Notes: a model not told the origin generated them from the sequence alone. A DNA stretch of 64,000 nt from Amphibalanus amphitrite (GCF_019059575.1 NW_024881529.1:868001-932000); one strand, 5' to 3'; counted from the first letter of the stretch, positions 1 to 12,639 are shown. Translations and numbers: made by a program.

Positions 1-434
1 CCAAATGCTCCGTTTCTTGGGCTATCGATCGGTATAAAAAACCATTTTTGACCAAAAAATGACATACGTGGTTCTTCCTTTGCACGGCAGCGATGGTCAG
101 TTGAATGTCTATAATCATCGTCATGATGTCTTAGATAGAACATTGTTGCAGTATGCGGTAGCTATGACTTATGAGTCACCGTCCGCTTTCTAGACTTACC
201 CGCCTTCCATCTACCGATGCTGCCCATTCCTCTCTGCCGGCCTAGCACCCCAGTGCCTTGACCTCCCACCTGCCCCGTACCACCAGATTTGCAGACGGCA
301 AGTCCCTGAGTCCTCTGACAGGTCTGCAGTCCGCCGGTCCCTCAGTCCTCTAAACCCTCCCCGTCCCCCCCCTCCCCCGTACCGCTCGACCTGCAATCAG
401 CGCGTCGTCTTAATAACGTCCCCCCGTACCGCAG
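1..434. other. intron of ACADVL-like gene, no feature seen
   Basis: This is pyrimidine-rich sequence, especially 230-380, leading to the acceptor at 434. No further exon with family similarity was recognised, so the preceding exon is outside the window. Confidence 0.6.
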
Positions 435-622
435 GTCTTCAGTCGGCCGGCGGATACCTGAAGGAGCTGCAGCGGGCGCTCAAGAACCCGGCCGCCAACA
501 TGGGCATGATCTTTAGCGAGGGTGTGACGCGCGCGCGCCGGGCCGTCGGCCTCACTGGCGGCATCTCGCTGGATGAGCACGTGGACCCGGACCTGCGACC
601 GGCGGCTCAGCTGGCGGGACGG
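435..622 (+). CDS. ACADVL: ACADVL-like exon A
   Basis: Acceptor CCGCAG precedes 435 and donor GTGAGG follows 622. The exon starts with two bases of a split codon and ends on a complete codon. It encodes LQSAGGYLKELQRALKNPAA and onward to LAGR, the start of the VLCAD C-terminal extension. Codons are strongly G/C-ending, unlike the flanking introns. Confidence 0.9.
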
Positions 623-3600
623 GTGAGGAAGATCAGCGGGAGGGGTGGGGTGCAATAAGGGACAGATATGGGATGTGAATTGTCCGTGCGAACAGATAGG
701 GATGTGGATTGTCCATGGGCAGACAACATTTGAAAATGTTAGTTGCAATCCTCCACCAAAAACTAGCTGCATGTGTCGACATTTTTCCGAATTTTCCTGC
801 ATACGGATTGTAGCAGTTATCTTCAGCTCTCACTCACTTCTTTTCTCCAGGGCCTTTCCCTCTCCCTTCTCATTTTCCCCTCCTCCCTTTCTCGCCATCC
901 TTCCGTTCCTCTCCTCTCCCCCCTCCCACCGTTCGTGCGCTCTCTGACGTCTGTCAGTCGACCATTCGACGAACCCCCTCCCCCCCCCCCCCCCGTCTAA
1001 CCAGCGTCACTGCCTCCACTGTACCGTCGATGGCGGCTAGTAGCGTGCGCTGATACCCCCACTGTGGTCTGGGTCCGGCCGAACTGTACACCAATCTCGG
1101 GCCGGACTGGGCGGCGCCTCACGTGCCAGCTAAAGGCGGCCGGATAAGGGATTGCCAGCGGTTTCGGCTGTGTCGAGCGCGGTAATGGTAGCGATGCTGG
1201 AGCGGGCTAACGGTTCACGTTCTTGTTGAAGGTCGCCTGAGACGCCGCCGATGACTGTTGGGGGAAGTGGTGGGTGTTGTGTGTGAGGGACAAACGCTGG
1301 TGTTGCAGGTTATTTTTAAGATTTTCGTATTGTTCGGTTGGAATTTGTGGTGTCATGTTCACCTATACGCACCGCACCTATAAGTTCGGAGCAGCTTTTG
1401 ACCAGACCTAACTTATAAATCTAACCTGCCCCCAAGATACTGAATCGTTTTACCACCGCTTGAAGCATCTGCTGACCTGACCCGGTTTACCCTTTATCTC
1501 CAGCCGATTTAGGCGTTCGGCCACGGTTCTGAGCAGCTGCTGACCTGATCTGACCTGACCTGACCTGATTTGACCTGCCCTGCCCCCAGGCCATCGAGGC
1601 TTTCGGTCACACGTCTGAGCAGATGCTGATGCGTTACGGCAAGAACGTGGTGGACGAGCAGTTCCTGCTGAACCGTCTGGCTGAGGCGGCCATCGACCTG
1701 TACGCCATGACCGTGGTGCTCTCCCGCGCCACCAGGTCAGTAGAGGGGGTCGCGCGGGATCATAGGGGTCACCAGGTCAGTGGAAGGGTGGTGTGAGGTC
1801 ATATGGGGTCACAGGTCAATATCAGGGGTCGTGCGGGTCATAGGGGGCCGGCTGAGGCCACCAGCAACTGGTAGGATGGGTCATTTTACAAGTCATGCAG
1901 CATCATCAGGGACCGCACACGTTATCATCTGGGAACAAGATTGGGACTGTGCTCGTCTTGAGGTCAGTATGGCGGGTCTTAGAGTCTTTCTAGTCACGTG
2001 GATCGAAATGGTTTCGGTCGCGTTCCGCTACAGATCATTGGTGGGTATTGACCCGGGTCCATACGGGCTGAAGTGAAGCTGGTCCGGGCCATCGGGGCGG
2101 GCAGAAGAGCCACCGCTCTTCATTGGCAGCGGTTACGGCTGGCGCTTCGGCTCATCTGCCGTGGCGATTACCAGTCGCCACGCTCCTCACTGCCCGCCCT
2201 TTGAAGAGTCCTGCGCTGTCTTGGACCCGGTGTGAGAGGCGGCACGTGCAGTCAGCAGTCGTGCCGGTGGCGGCGCCAGGGACCATCCGAGCGTGAGGAG
2301 TCAGTCACGCCCTCTGCCACGGCTGCCGCGGCCGGCAGCCACGTTTAAGGTATCTGATTTTTGATGTGCGAGTGTGGGCCTTAGAACTTCTGCGAACCGT
2401 GGCAGGCGCTTCAAAAAAGTGCCACCGATGCTGAGATATGTTTGTGGAGGGAAGTACTCAGTGGAGTCACAGTCAGAGCACTGAGCAGGCGAGCATTGTT
2501 TGGAGAAATTGGCTTCAACTATCGAGGGAGGATAGGAGTCTAGATCATCAGCTGTGGAATTTTACAGATGGTGATATCATAACCGCGGCCTCCTGAAACG
2601 CCGCGCGCTGGAAATTCAGGGTTCGGATTCCTTCTGTGTTGGTATATGGGTTGATTCATAGCGTTATGGCATGTGGAACTGGTTATGCTCCTTCAAATAA
2701 TAAACAGTGTCGATTCTAGAGGAACTGGTGACTGAATTGTTGGGCAGCTTAGTTGCAGTCCTACTCCAACACACTGTCGCGTGATGCACTTCCAACTTAA
2801 TCAGTCCTGAGCTCATTGCACATCTGCCCTTATCCCACGAGGCTTTTTGAAGGCGGCGACTTCCTGCTCGGAGTGCTTCCTCTGCTGCTAATCTGCGGAC
2901 CGACCGGAGCGGAGCCGCGGCATGTGTCCGTGTGCTGTTTCCAGCTAGTGAGCCGGCTGGGTGACTCGGCTCTTCTCGTCAGGGTTTCCTGGAGGTGCTT
3001 GTCGCATGTGTGTGCGGTCCGGCTCTCCGCCGTACGACCCTTGGCCGACACCGGGCATAGTTACTGTCGAAGTTTTAGATGACTCTGTCCGTCAGAATAT
3101 TCGGAAACGGACGCCTTTGAGAGGCGTGGATGTTAGTATTTCTTTAATCGAGGGTTGACCTGGTCCGTTGGGTTTGTCATGTAGTAGGGCTAGTAAAAAC
3201 TGAGAACACGCTACACAATCTTCAAGATGGTAGCGTAAGGAATGGTTGGCACAGAGCTGTTGCGTGTATCACAACCTGTTTCTAGGATCACCCATCCTGT
3301 TTGCGGTTGACATGGGCAGCAGTTCTACCTCATTTCGACCGCTGCCGTCTTTATTTCGATCTAGTTCCTGGTGTTGAAGCGTCCGATCCTTTCGTGTTCC
3401 CGATCCCGCTAGCCATTTGACGGTGGCTGAAATAACCTGCGCTTTTCGCTAACGGACGCGGTCAGATAAGATCCGTGGGAGGGGCGTTGTTGGCCACCGC
3501 ACCTTCCTGGCACGAACAGCCCCCGATTCTCCCTCCCTCTCCCCTCCTCCTGCTCCTCTCTGCACCCTTTGCTCCTTCAGAATTGGTTTGCAGCAGCTCC

Positions 3601-6600
3601 GGATTTAACTGACGCGCCCCCGATCTCCCGGATCTGGTTCGGGCGGTCTGCTTTCTGCCGGTTTCGGAGAGTTGCTTCCAGTTTTGGGCGGTCTCATGGG
3701 TAGGTCTCATGCCACTCACCACCGTTTGCCCGATCTGTGGGCTCGCCTGAAGTTTGCCGAGAAGAAGCAGCGGCGGCGGGGGCGTAGAGCTTTTTTGGCT
3801 TCGATCTTTGAGGCGGGGTAGGGATTTACGCGTCTGCCGTCTCTCATTCAAACGCGAAGCACCTAGCTACCACCTGGTCACCTGGTCAGTCGGGGACTGG
3901 TTTTGTGTTCTGGATAGCTGTCAGACGTGACCGTGCAACCTGCTTTAATCACCCAGCCGCCCCGGACAGCGAATTTGTCAGAATCTTATGATACACGTGG
4001 TGTGCTAAGCCGTGTCTAGACGTGTATTTTCAATGGGATCCAAACCGCAAGAGGTCGGCTTTTTCAAATCCTCCCTTCAAATAATTTTCAGTGTTGACCG
4101 TAAATGGGTAATACAATCTGGCGAAGTCCTGTTTTGTTGGGTTTTCTGCCCGTCCCGACGCTGTTCCGTGACGCTCACCAATCTCGTGACGTCATAGGTA
4201 CTTATTTGACGTCACTGTTCTTACCGGCAGGTCGGCCAAGCTGAACCATCCTTCAGCGGAACTGGAGAAGAAGATGGCTACCGTCTGGTGTAACGAGGTA
4301 TGTGTCGGGGACGGTTCTGAACGTATTGGCTTTGCCTGTCACGGCTGTGGCTGTGCTTGGCTTGGCGAGGTTAGTTTGTGTGGGGGATGGGAGGGGTGTA
4401 TTCAGTCTACATAATGAATGAAACTCATTAGAAAGTTGTCATAAGTTGTTATGTCTTGCAGCACCGACTTCCACCAAGTTTAATCGTAGCTCAGTTTGTC
4501 GACTGGACTTACTTTATGTAACTAAAATCTTATCAATTTGATATGCGTCACGTTATTTGATGTTTGCATGCCACATCACGACCCGTGTTTGGCCGTCCAC
4601 CGGCCGTGTGTTGCGGTGTACAGTTTCCGTTTTCTCTGATCCGGCGAGCACAAGTCATACCCGGTGCGTGCCAACTGTCGAAACTCTCATGGAAGCCATT
4701 GGGCTGTGTTTTAGGGGAAAGTTACGAATGATGCAATCTTTGACGATTACTTGAAAGGGCGTTTTCTCTTTCGCTCCATACGAGTAGCTGCCTTCAGCAT
4801 GCATTCCATTTCCCGCATTCGTTTCGGGAATGTTGTATATTCTGGGTATTGGGTATCCGTCGAGTTATAAATTGTTTGTGTTCATGCTTCCGGTGTAACG
4901 TAAGGCTTTGAACTTGTCATTGACTCTTTGACATCTTATTGGCGTAATCAGCATGTACTTCGGATGAGCTCTGTCAGGATTTTGTGATGACTTACTTTTC
5001 AATGAGTTGATATTTGGACTTGTCCATGTACTTTTGCTAGTCTTTCCCTGAAACGGTCTGTGGTCATGAGTTCCCTAAAAAGATGGAAAGCTACGTGCTC
5101 AGTAATTCACCAGTAACGGTTTTGCGTTCGTGGAGTTCACTCCGGTAACCTCGGGTAAAACAGAACGTTCGTAGCATAGGTACCACCGAGCGGCGCAGCT
5201 CCTCGCCCTCGGCGGATCTCCCCCTCCCCAATCATCATCGGTGGGCCTTTAGCCACCCTTCCCGGCTCGGTCAGTCGCATCGACTTCTGTCGCCAGTCGC
5301 ATCCTATCCGTCAGTCTGTCTCGGTCGGGCTGTCTCCCTTCAAGGGAGGCGGGTGAGGTAGCGGGTAATGGAGATGACATCATGAGCTCGTCACCACGCC
5401 CGGCAGTGTAGTGATTTCGGCGTATGTCGGAACGGATCAAACCGCTCCAAATAAACCGCTGTGCGCTCGGTCGGTGCCGCCGGTCTTGACGGCCCCGACC
5501 CCCCTTGTCTCGTCCGCGCACTGCGGAGCAGGAAAGGGAAACTACCCTGCTTACCCGACGTTGTCTTGTTTAGTGTTTCTCTTCATGTTCAGGCGAGCGT
5601 ATTGTTGTTGGCTGGAGTCATCTTTACAGTTGTCTGTGTCTTTGGAATATCTTCGGCCGCCGTCATCTTGTATCCATCATTGCTGGATCCACCTTTATCG
5701 CTACCTTAACCACCTCCACTTCCGCTATCATATATCAGTTTTAATCCGCGATGTGATGGTTTCCCTGAAATGCAAAATGAACTATAACTGTAACTGAAAC
5801 TAAAACCGCCTCCGCCTTCTCAATCCGCGGCCAGTACCACGGCTAGCGTCACTGGTTCTACCACTATCACCGCCGCGTCCGCCGGTGCGCCTGCTCGCCA
5901 CCGCGGCCGGCACCGATGAAAGGCGTGCCGTTCCCGAGAGTGGAGCCAATACAGCCCCCTTTGGATCGCCGCCGTCCGCCTGGGGCCCGCAGAGATCCAC
6001 AAACCGGCTGCAGGACGGAATCACGAAACCGGACCGCGTTCGTGCGCCGCCCCGCCAGCGAGCGAGGCGGCCACGGAGCGTGCGGTGAGCTCGCGGCCGC
6101 CTCTGGGGGAGCGGAGTGGAAGGTAGCCGCCTTCTCTAGTTAACATGATAGGGGCTGAAGATGTGGCCTGACTGGTATGATCGATCTGTCCGTCCAAGCT
6201 GTTCGATTCGATATTTTCGAACCTTGGCTCGTGTTAGATTTGTGTGAGCTGACCAAATCGGTCGGGGCGAGCTCGGCTATCACGGTTCGGATCATACAGT
6301 CCGCCGGCTGGGACTGTGGTGCGGAAAAGTGCGTGCTGGATGGAAGGAAATACTCCCCATCTCCCCGGCCCTCTGGTCAGATGATCCCATCGCGGTCCCG
6401 TCACTCCGGGGCCGGGGGGAGGGGGAGTGGGGGATATCTCCCCGTCTGTCTCAGCCCACGAGGCCGGCGGCGGACTGCCTTTGACCCGCCGAGCGTCCGC
6501 CGGCGGTTTTCCTGTTGGTCGGCTCCGCTCCCCGCCATCGTCTGAACGACATCCGATCGGCGCTGTAACGGGAGCCCCGTCCGCTCTGCACGCGCCCACG

Positions 6601-9600
6601 GAGCGCGCCGCTCCCCGGCTGATGAAACGACCGGCGTCCGGCAGCGCCGCGCGGCTGATAGCTTATGCAAGTTTTCGGAAGCCGAACACGGATCCAAGCT
6701 TCCGCATTCTGAACTTTGACTGTGTGTCCTCTGTGTCCCGTCTCATCAGCGCTCGGATACTTGTCCCGGCTGATAGCGTCCCAACTTCTGTGGTCATTTA
6801 GGGGAAGCGGGGGTAACACCGCCACTGTGGGAAACACCGCCACCCCATCTGGCGGCGAAAGTATGAAATGTGAAGTGTAAAAATCCGTTATTTCCTATTG
6901 ACCGCACGCAGGTAAGCGTCTTCTGATTTGTGTTCCGGTGTTTCAGTGTAATCGAAGCTCAATGTGGGCATTTAAAGAAAAATGCACATTCTCTTATAAA
7001 AATTCGATGAGTTGGGAGCACTTTTGAATGTCTTTAAGTAGAGACTCATTTTGATTTACTTGATTACATCGAAAAATAACTGATCGGCTTTGTCCAGTAA
7101 GATAAGTTTGCTTGAACCGTGTAGTACATTCTTACCGCTGGCGATTTTTGCTTGTGATCACTTATTGGGGAACACCGCCACCCCGTGGCGGTGTTACCCC
7201 AATTGAGGTTGCGGTGTTTCCTGTTTGTAGCGTGATAAGTGATGAAACTCCAAAGACACGCTTTATTTATGTTCGTAGATGTTCCTAAGTCGGGAATAAG
7301 CAGCTTATTTGATTTTTTACTTTATATTTTTCATGCATCCCGACCAAGCACTTGCCAGCTGTATAAAACTGGCAAACAGCTGATGAACCTATACCTATTT
7401 AGGTGTCAATTACCGATTATTTGCGAAAATTACCACTTACCGACAGGAAACTCATCGCACACGATCTCTGAACAATTAAAAGCTTTCGTAGGAATGGGTT
7501 GGGTTAACATCAACACCGGTGGCGGGGTTACCCACACAATTTGTAGGCAGCAAATATGCAAGGTATTTTTAAAAGTCGTGATACATGAAAACCTTTTAGG
7601 AGCATGCAAAATAAGTACCTAAAACACGTGAGAAAATGTTTAAATATTGTAACCAAAACAATAACTACCAAGAGACTTCACACATATTCTCTCATTTTGG
7701 CGAAAAGCTTAGGGGGGCGGTGTTACCCCCGCTTCCCCTAGACTTCCTCGGAGAGCTAACTTTTGCAGCTCCCTTGCTAGTAACTCAATGTCGTGACCCT
7801 GCTAATTATGCTCTGCAGAGCGACATTGTTCATGGCCCCGGTGTCCTATGTCGCAGCACCCGCCTCCCTGAGCTAGAATGCCGCCAGTCACACGTCCTAT
7901 GATGACGCTCATTATCTTATTGCCGCCCTGATGATGCCCTCCTTTGAGTCTACGCCGCTGCCGCCTCTGTTCTCGCGACTGTTGGCTGAAAATGCGCTGT
8001 GGCGTGTCGCGTGCTTGTCCGCATCTCTAGACAGTAGACTAGACACCCTTCTGGCGTCCTGCAAGTGTCGTGCTCAGAGCCAATTAAGGCCCAGACGGGA
8101 CGGTTTGTCAAGCTACCCGCTGAGGGAGAACAGCTCGCTTGGTGACCAGTGGAAGTGAAGTCCTTGGTATCGGCGGTTGCGGCAGATGCGGCGGTATTGG
8201 GCTTTGCGGTCTTCTCCGCTTCGCTTCGATACCCCTAATATTCTTGGCTGCAAATTTGTTTAAAGACACTTTGAATATCATTTGATTTGTTGAATGAAGG
8301 CTTTTGATGTCAATACATACATACATACATACATACAGAGTACATATATATAATACATCTTTATACGTTTCATGTAAATCTGCTACCCCGTGAGGTTGTG
8401 GTTTGTGTGTACATTGTCACTCTGTATTTACCTTAGACACAGTCTCAGGAGCAATCAGCCCGCTCTCACCTGGTCATGCTAGGCTGTCACCCCCAGCGTG
8501 TCGTCCATGGGGGTGGTCACTATGTCTCACCGGTACAGGAGGGGTATGTCCGATGACCCGGCCCTGTGTGAGTGACTCATCGGTCGGTACGGTGACACGG
8601 GGGTGTAATGGCACACCTGAGGGTGACCAACTGACCGACCGGCGGGCGCGTGGCGGGCTGGGCGGCGGACGGTCGGCGACGAGTCACCTATCGGTGCCTT
8701 GTCTGGCTGTCTGGTCGCCAATAGGTCAATATTTGATGCTAAAGCGTTGTCTGGTCACCACTCATATTCATTGGTGTATTAGCTGGTCGTTGCTCAAGTG
8801 TTACAGGCTGGCTGCTGCGTGATCATTCATCAGTCAGCTAACCAATCAGTGAAAGACCCAGTGTGTGTGGTGCTGGTGGAAAATGTAAGAGTTGTTTGAG
8901 TACATAGAGTGGCCAGTCGACTAGTCAACTTGATGATGACGATTCTGTCCGTGGCAGCCATGGTGCAAAACAAGTGATGGATACAACAGAGCTAGGTGAC
9001 TAATAGGTCGTGCGTTCTAAATTGGGAACTTAGTGGCACGACACGAGGCAGCACCCACGTCTCCTGCTAGCTGTGTCTACTGCCGGTAACAGCTGTTAAG
9101 TTATGACGGGTGATTACCACGCGCTGTTATTATCAAATTACCTGAAAGTTAATTAAGTTGTTACCTACGGCAGCTCTGTGTGAGTCGCTCTGTTCGTCCA
9201 TATCCATCCCCTCGAACATTGAAAAGTTAACAAGCTTGGTGTCTGTTGGAAGGTATTAGGTGTGCGTGGGTCGGTACTCTGCCGGAAGTTTGTCCCGCTC
9301 CACCGTCCGCAGGCCTGAGGTCATCGCTGTGATCTCAGGCTGGCGAGATTGGTTCTGGTGTACGGTTTCAGCCGCCCGCACGGGGGTGGCGTCACATATT
9401 TGTGATATATGGATATGTTTCAGATATTTCATACGGTCTGCAAATAGTGACTTCACAGTTTGGTGACGTCATAACGTGTTTCAGGTCCTTGATTTGGGCC
9501 CGGCATCCGTGTCGTCACTCCCATTTGATGACGTAACGTTGGCGTGTTTCAGGCTTCGGATAGCATTCAGTCAGGACTGACGTCACTCCTGTTTGATGCC

Positions 9601-9758
9601 GTAACGATGGTATGTTTCAGGCCTCTGACAGGATCCAGCTGAATCTGACGGCCATCAGCTCCAAGGTAGCCAACGAGAACTTCAAGAACCTGGCCACCAT
9701 CTCTAGAGCGATGTGCGACAAGGGAGGCATCGTCACTACGCACCCGCTGGAGAAGTAA
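435..9758 (+). CDS. ACADVL: very-long-chain acyl-CoA dehydrogenase gene, 3' part (4 exons; 5' end outside window)
   Basis: Four exons (435-622, 1590-1735, 4231-4297, 9621-9758) join in frame to give the last ~156 residues of a VLCAD-type flavoprotein. Family knowledge: this mitochondrial inner-membrane enzyme does the FAD-dependent first dehydrogenation of long-chain acyl-CoA in beta-oxidation. The piece seen lies after the catalytic core, in the C-terminal extension that distinguishes VLCAD/ACAD9 from short- and medium-chain enzymes. Diagnostic stretches are ALKNPAANMG, VVDEQFLLNRLAEAAIDLYA, MTVVLSRATR, the WCNEA block and the ending GGIVTTHPLEK then TAA. All junctions have GT-AG borders. 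The ALKNP block fits VLCAD better than ACAD9, though ACAD9 is not fully excluded. N-terminal exons with transit peptide, FAD-binding and active-site residues must lie left of position 1. The three introns grow 967, 2,495 and 5,323 bp toward the 3' end. Confidence 0.92.
623..1589. other. intron, with a C15 run and a TGACCTG repeat
   Basis: No coding signal is seen. A run of 15 C lies at 980-994. A short degenerate TGACCTGA repeat lies at about 1,534-1,577, just before the acceptor of the next exon; the same TGACC motif recurs in transposons elsewhere in the window. Confidence 0.6.
1590..1735 (+). CDS. ACADVL: ACADVL-like exon B
   Basis: The exon follows acceptor TGCCCCCAG and ends AG before GTCAGT. 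It begins in phase 0 and ends with two bases of an Arg codon completed by the next exon. It encodes AIEAFGHTSEQMLMRYGKNV, the EQFLLNRLAEAAIDLYAM helix and VLSRAT, the best-conserved block of the VLCAD/ACAD9 C-terminal domain. Confidence 0.93.
1736..4230. other. intron of about 2.5 kb, no feature recognised
   Basis: Unique-looking sequence. The open frames, for example minus strand 3,462-3,851, lack similarity to any family I know and have no splice context. A vague tRNA B-box-like GGTTCGGATTCC at about 2,619-2,630 is not supported by a cloverleaf. Confidence 0.5.
4231..4297 (+). CDS. ACADVL: ACADVL-like exon C
   Basis: A 67-bp exon with acceptor TTACCGGCAG and donor GTATGT. Its first G completes the split Arg codon, then SAKLNHPSAELEKKMATVWC and NE follow. 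This corresponds to the segment just before the final helices of VLCAD (human equivalent HPTAQHEK...WC). Phase matches both neighbours. Confidence 0.92.
4298..6798. other. intron, first part
   Basis: Unique sequence without recognised coding content. GC-rich at about 5,170-5,530 and 5,800-6,780 and AT-richer between. The GC-rich parts have overlapping open frames on both strands that look like low-stop-density noise. Confidence 0.5.
6801..7738. mobile_element. TA-flanked non-autonomous DNA transposon (GGGGAAGCGGGGG ends)
   Basis: A 938-bp element with terminal inverted repeats of at least 23 bp beginning GGGGAAGCGGGGGTAACACC, bounded by TA at 6,799-6,800 and 7,739-7,740, as expected of a TA target duplication. 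The inner part is AT-rich and encodes no transposase. Pieces of the terminal motif (AACACCGCCACC, GGCGGTGTTACCCC) recur at about 6,829-6,855, 7,168-7,222 and 7,511-7,535 in both orientations. It sits in the last intron of the ACADVL-like gene. It resembles the element at 29,824-30,718 in design. The superfamily is uncertain; Tc1/mariner-like is suggested only by the TA target. Confidence 0.85.
7741..9416. other. intron, second part
   Basis: No exon recognised. It contains the retroelement tail at 8,299-8,337. The rest, including the GC-rich 8,450-8,720, is unremarkable. Confidence 0.5.
8299..8337 (+). repeat. retroelement-like 3' tail with (ACAT)n
   Basis: GGCTTTTGATGTCAATACAT followed by ACAT repeats. 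The first 25 bases recur at 32,329-32,355 in unrelated flanks. A fixed short end followed by a variable simple tail suggests the 3' end of a SINE or LINE copy. The body upstream is not recognisable. Confidence 0.55.
9417..9620 (+). repeat. 68-bp triplicated 3' splice site
   Basis: Three copies of a 68-bp block end in TGTTTCAG, with the AG at 9,483-9,484, 9,551-9,552 and 9,619-9,620, exactly 68 bp apart. Each carries a TTTGATGACGTAAC-like segment upstream. The sequence after the second AG also resembles the start of exon D, so the duplication appears to include the exon border. Only the last AG keeps the reading frame (68 and 136 are not multiples of three). Confidence 0.8.
9621..9758 (+). CDS. 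ACADVL: ACADVL-like last coding exon D
   Basis: The exon encodes ASDRIQLNLTAISSKVANEN, then FKNLATISRAMCDKGGIVTT and HPLEK, closing with TAA at 9,756-9,758. The ending matches the VLCAD C-terminus (human equivalent ...FKSISKAL...GGVVTSNPL). It starts in phase 0 after the third of three tandem acceptors. No canonical AATAAA was seen nearby, so the 3' UTR end cannot be placed. Confidence 0.93.
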   Translation, partial: ASDRIQLNLTAISSKVANENFKNLATISRAMCDKGGIVTTHPLEK

Positions 9759-12639
9759 GGTGGCCACCTGACGGCGACCCCGTCAACTACAGCCGCCGAG
9801 GCGCCGCACAGAGGGCAGTGAGGCGTAGGTGGCCCAGTTCGGTACCGGTATATCGGATTTATAGCGGCTTGAGAATCGCTGGCAGACGTTAGTCCACTGA
9901 AAGGTCTATTCTGAAAGGAAATGAAATCAAAGCCGATTTTAGCGTGTGTATAGTGTATATGATCACAGATCAGTGTATATTTGGATTATATTTGAACGAA
10001 TATCTGTATAAACGGTTGAATATAATATCATGGATTTTGTGAGCATTGTAGGCCAAATTTCGAGGTCCTTTCTGCATTCATAGTTAATTTTCTTTCTGAT
10101 CGGCTTCAAATTATCGATGGCGATTATTGGTTGAGAAATGGTTTTCACTTTTATCGATATAAGGTGTACTTCAAATGCCGCATTATTCTGCATAATGCTG
10201 CGCGTATGAACGGATGCGAGGAATGGTTGTTGAAGCAATTATCAATGCAAGCAGTACTCATTCTTTGGTCAGTTGCCACTCAAGCTGAGTTTTCCCTATT
10301 ATTTAGTGCTAATATCGCTAAAAAGGCCGCCTGATTTTCTTTCTCTGATATTGGTCTTTAGTTTCCGCCTATCATTTGCTTTTTCGTTTGTGTGCGGGTT
10401 TTGGACCGTCGCTATTTACCGAATCGTGTAAGGTCTCCTCCCACGGAGCCTGCCCGGCGAAGTGTGCTGTGTCTGTGCTCTTTGGGATGTTGCTGTGTGT
10501 TGCCGTCCGTCGGAGAGGGTACAGTCGTACCCTGCGGACGCTGTACCGTGCTGCATCAATACAGATTCAGTAGTTTTTACCGTGGTTTGATGGTGAAAGG
10601 ATTGGGAAAGAAAAAACGGCAGATGCCAACACAAGCACGATTGTTACACTGCAAATGCATTTCGTTTGTGAAATAGTAATTAGTAAGCATTCGGTAGCTG
10701 TTGGAAGCACTGCCCGAACACAGAGGCTCCCAAGGGCTGCGAAAGCAATCGACGCCAAAGTTGACCTCGCTGACCTTGACCAAATGGATCGTCCCGCCGC
10801 ACGCATACTGTCATTACACCGTCTGTCTGCTGTCCGGTGGCAGGCTCGGGAGCACACCTATCACGTGACTAAGCGCTTCTGTGTCATTGTTCACCGGGGC
10901 AGGAGCGGCCCCAGTCAAAGGCGCATGACAGCTCAAAAGTGAAAATGGATTACAGACGGTCATGCAATGATCATTCCAGCAAGATTTTCGTATGAATCAC
11001 GTCACGAAGATTTCTGAAATTGTCTTCACGTTATGTGCCGAGGGAGTTTCTGCTATCTATCTTCTAAGCGTGTGGTGTTCACAGTACGCGTTGACCTCTA
11101 ACGCCTTAGCTGCCGGGCCCGGGTGTGTTCCCTTTACCGTGACCCCATCTGGGTCCGTCGTGGGGTGAGGTAAAGTCAACTGCCCCCCCCCCCCCCCCCC
11201 CGCCTGTGGCGGTACGGCACTGAAGGCTGACGAAATCGCCATTCCTGGGTGGGGTCGGGCCCGGCACTGATGGTACGGATCTTGCTGAGCTCACAAACAC
11301 TGAGTGACGGATGCTAATGGGTTCAAACTCGGCTCCAGCTCCGTGGTCTGTGTCTGTTGAGCTGCTTGTCTGGCCAGAGGCTGTTCCATGTATCCGTGAA
11401 CTAAAATTTCGTCTTATCTCCAGCATAGTACCTATAAACGCACAATTAAGCCAGGGAGCCCGTTGGCATCGTCTTAACATCGTCACAGTCAGCTACGCTG
11501 TTAAGAAAGCACGTACATTTATGGCTATGAAACACGAGGAGCAAAACAAATTTCACACTATCCTTTCCCACCCAGCACATGCATCTACGTGAACTCATCG
11601 GACCTGCCTCGCCGCCGCCACCGCCGTCTCTATATCGTTAGGACACCGTCTCCAGAACGAACTACGAGTAAGTATCTTGGAACGATCTACCATACCAAAT
11701 TCATCGCCGACGCCTCTCCGTTGCTGGGTAGCAACGAACCACGAATGGACGCAACATGGGCGCGGTTGTCAGGAAGGGCACCCTGCATTAGCGAGTCGTT
11801 TACGTTGTGGCAATTGTGCCATGGCTTGGTCGCGCGAGTCATACCGGGCGGCTAAACACGAGGTCACGAGGACAGGTCCATGGGTGTGAAAAAGAGGGGG
11901 TGTGAGGCGTGAGCTCATGTCATTCGTGAAAAGCAGAGGCTCGGCAAGGATTGCGTATTTATACAAATTTACAATACACAGTTGCATCATACAAGCACTG
12001 ACGGCACATGGATATTTAGTAATGAACGATTAGTTTTGAGAAATTCGCAATATATAGCAGTAGTTTGACATCAAATAGGAACCGACGCATTGCTCGTGCC
12101 GTGCATCCGCTAATTCCGTCATAAGTCATTGATGTCAGACATATCATCCACTTCAATCTGCTTACACAAAGGCTCTATGACGGAATTGAAATGCATCTGG
12201 GACACCGGGAGCCTGCTTTGAAATGCATATCGAGCCGCCGGCCATCTATAGCTAATCGCTCGGAGCTCGGAGGCGGTTCGGGCGGGCTGGGGGTGCAGCT
12301 CGGGTTTGTGAGGTCCGGCTGCCGGTTACGTGGCTACGTAGTTACTCGTTCCGATAGCCAGGAGTGCCGTCTTCAACTGGTACCGGCCGCGTGTGTGAGA
12401 TGCCTGACAAATAACTCGGTTTTGAGTACGGCCTGCCGACCGGCATAGAAGCGCTGCATGATCGACAGGCATCTCGGCGATGCGAGTTGAGATGGTTATC
12501 CTGGCTATGGCGCGCCGTATGACTTCTGTGTGCGCTGTGCAATGTGCATCACGGGGTGCACAGTCTCTGTGCTAGCTCGTCGATGGTGGCCACCAGCGGG
12601 AGTGTTGCCACAGTGGTATCGTGGGCGGTCAGCTCTCCG
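9759..12639. other. 3' flank of ACADVL-like gene and intergenic DNA
   Basis: No recognised gene. A C-run of about 18 lies at 11,183-11,200. Frames such as 10,655-10,942 and 11,311-11,592 on the + strand have no family match and no conserved motif. A possible donor (GAGTAAGT) near 11,665 has no supporting exon. Confidence 0.5.

Noticed and set aside
2610..2635. tRNA-like B box GGTTCGGATTCC
   Set aside because: No A box at proper distance and no cloverleaf.
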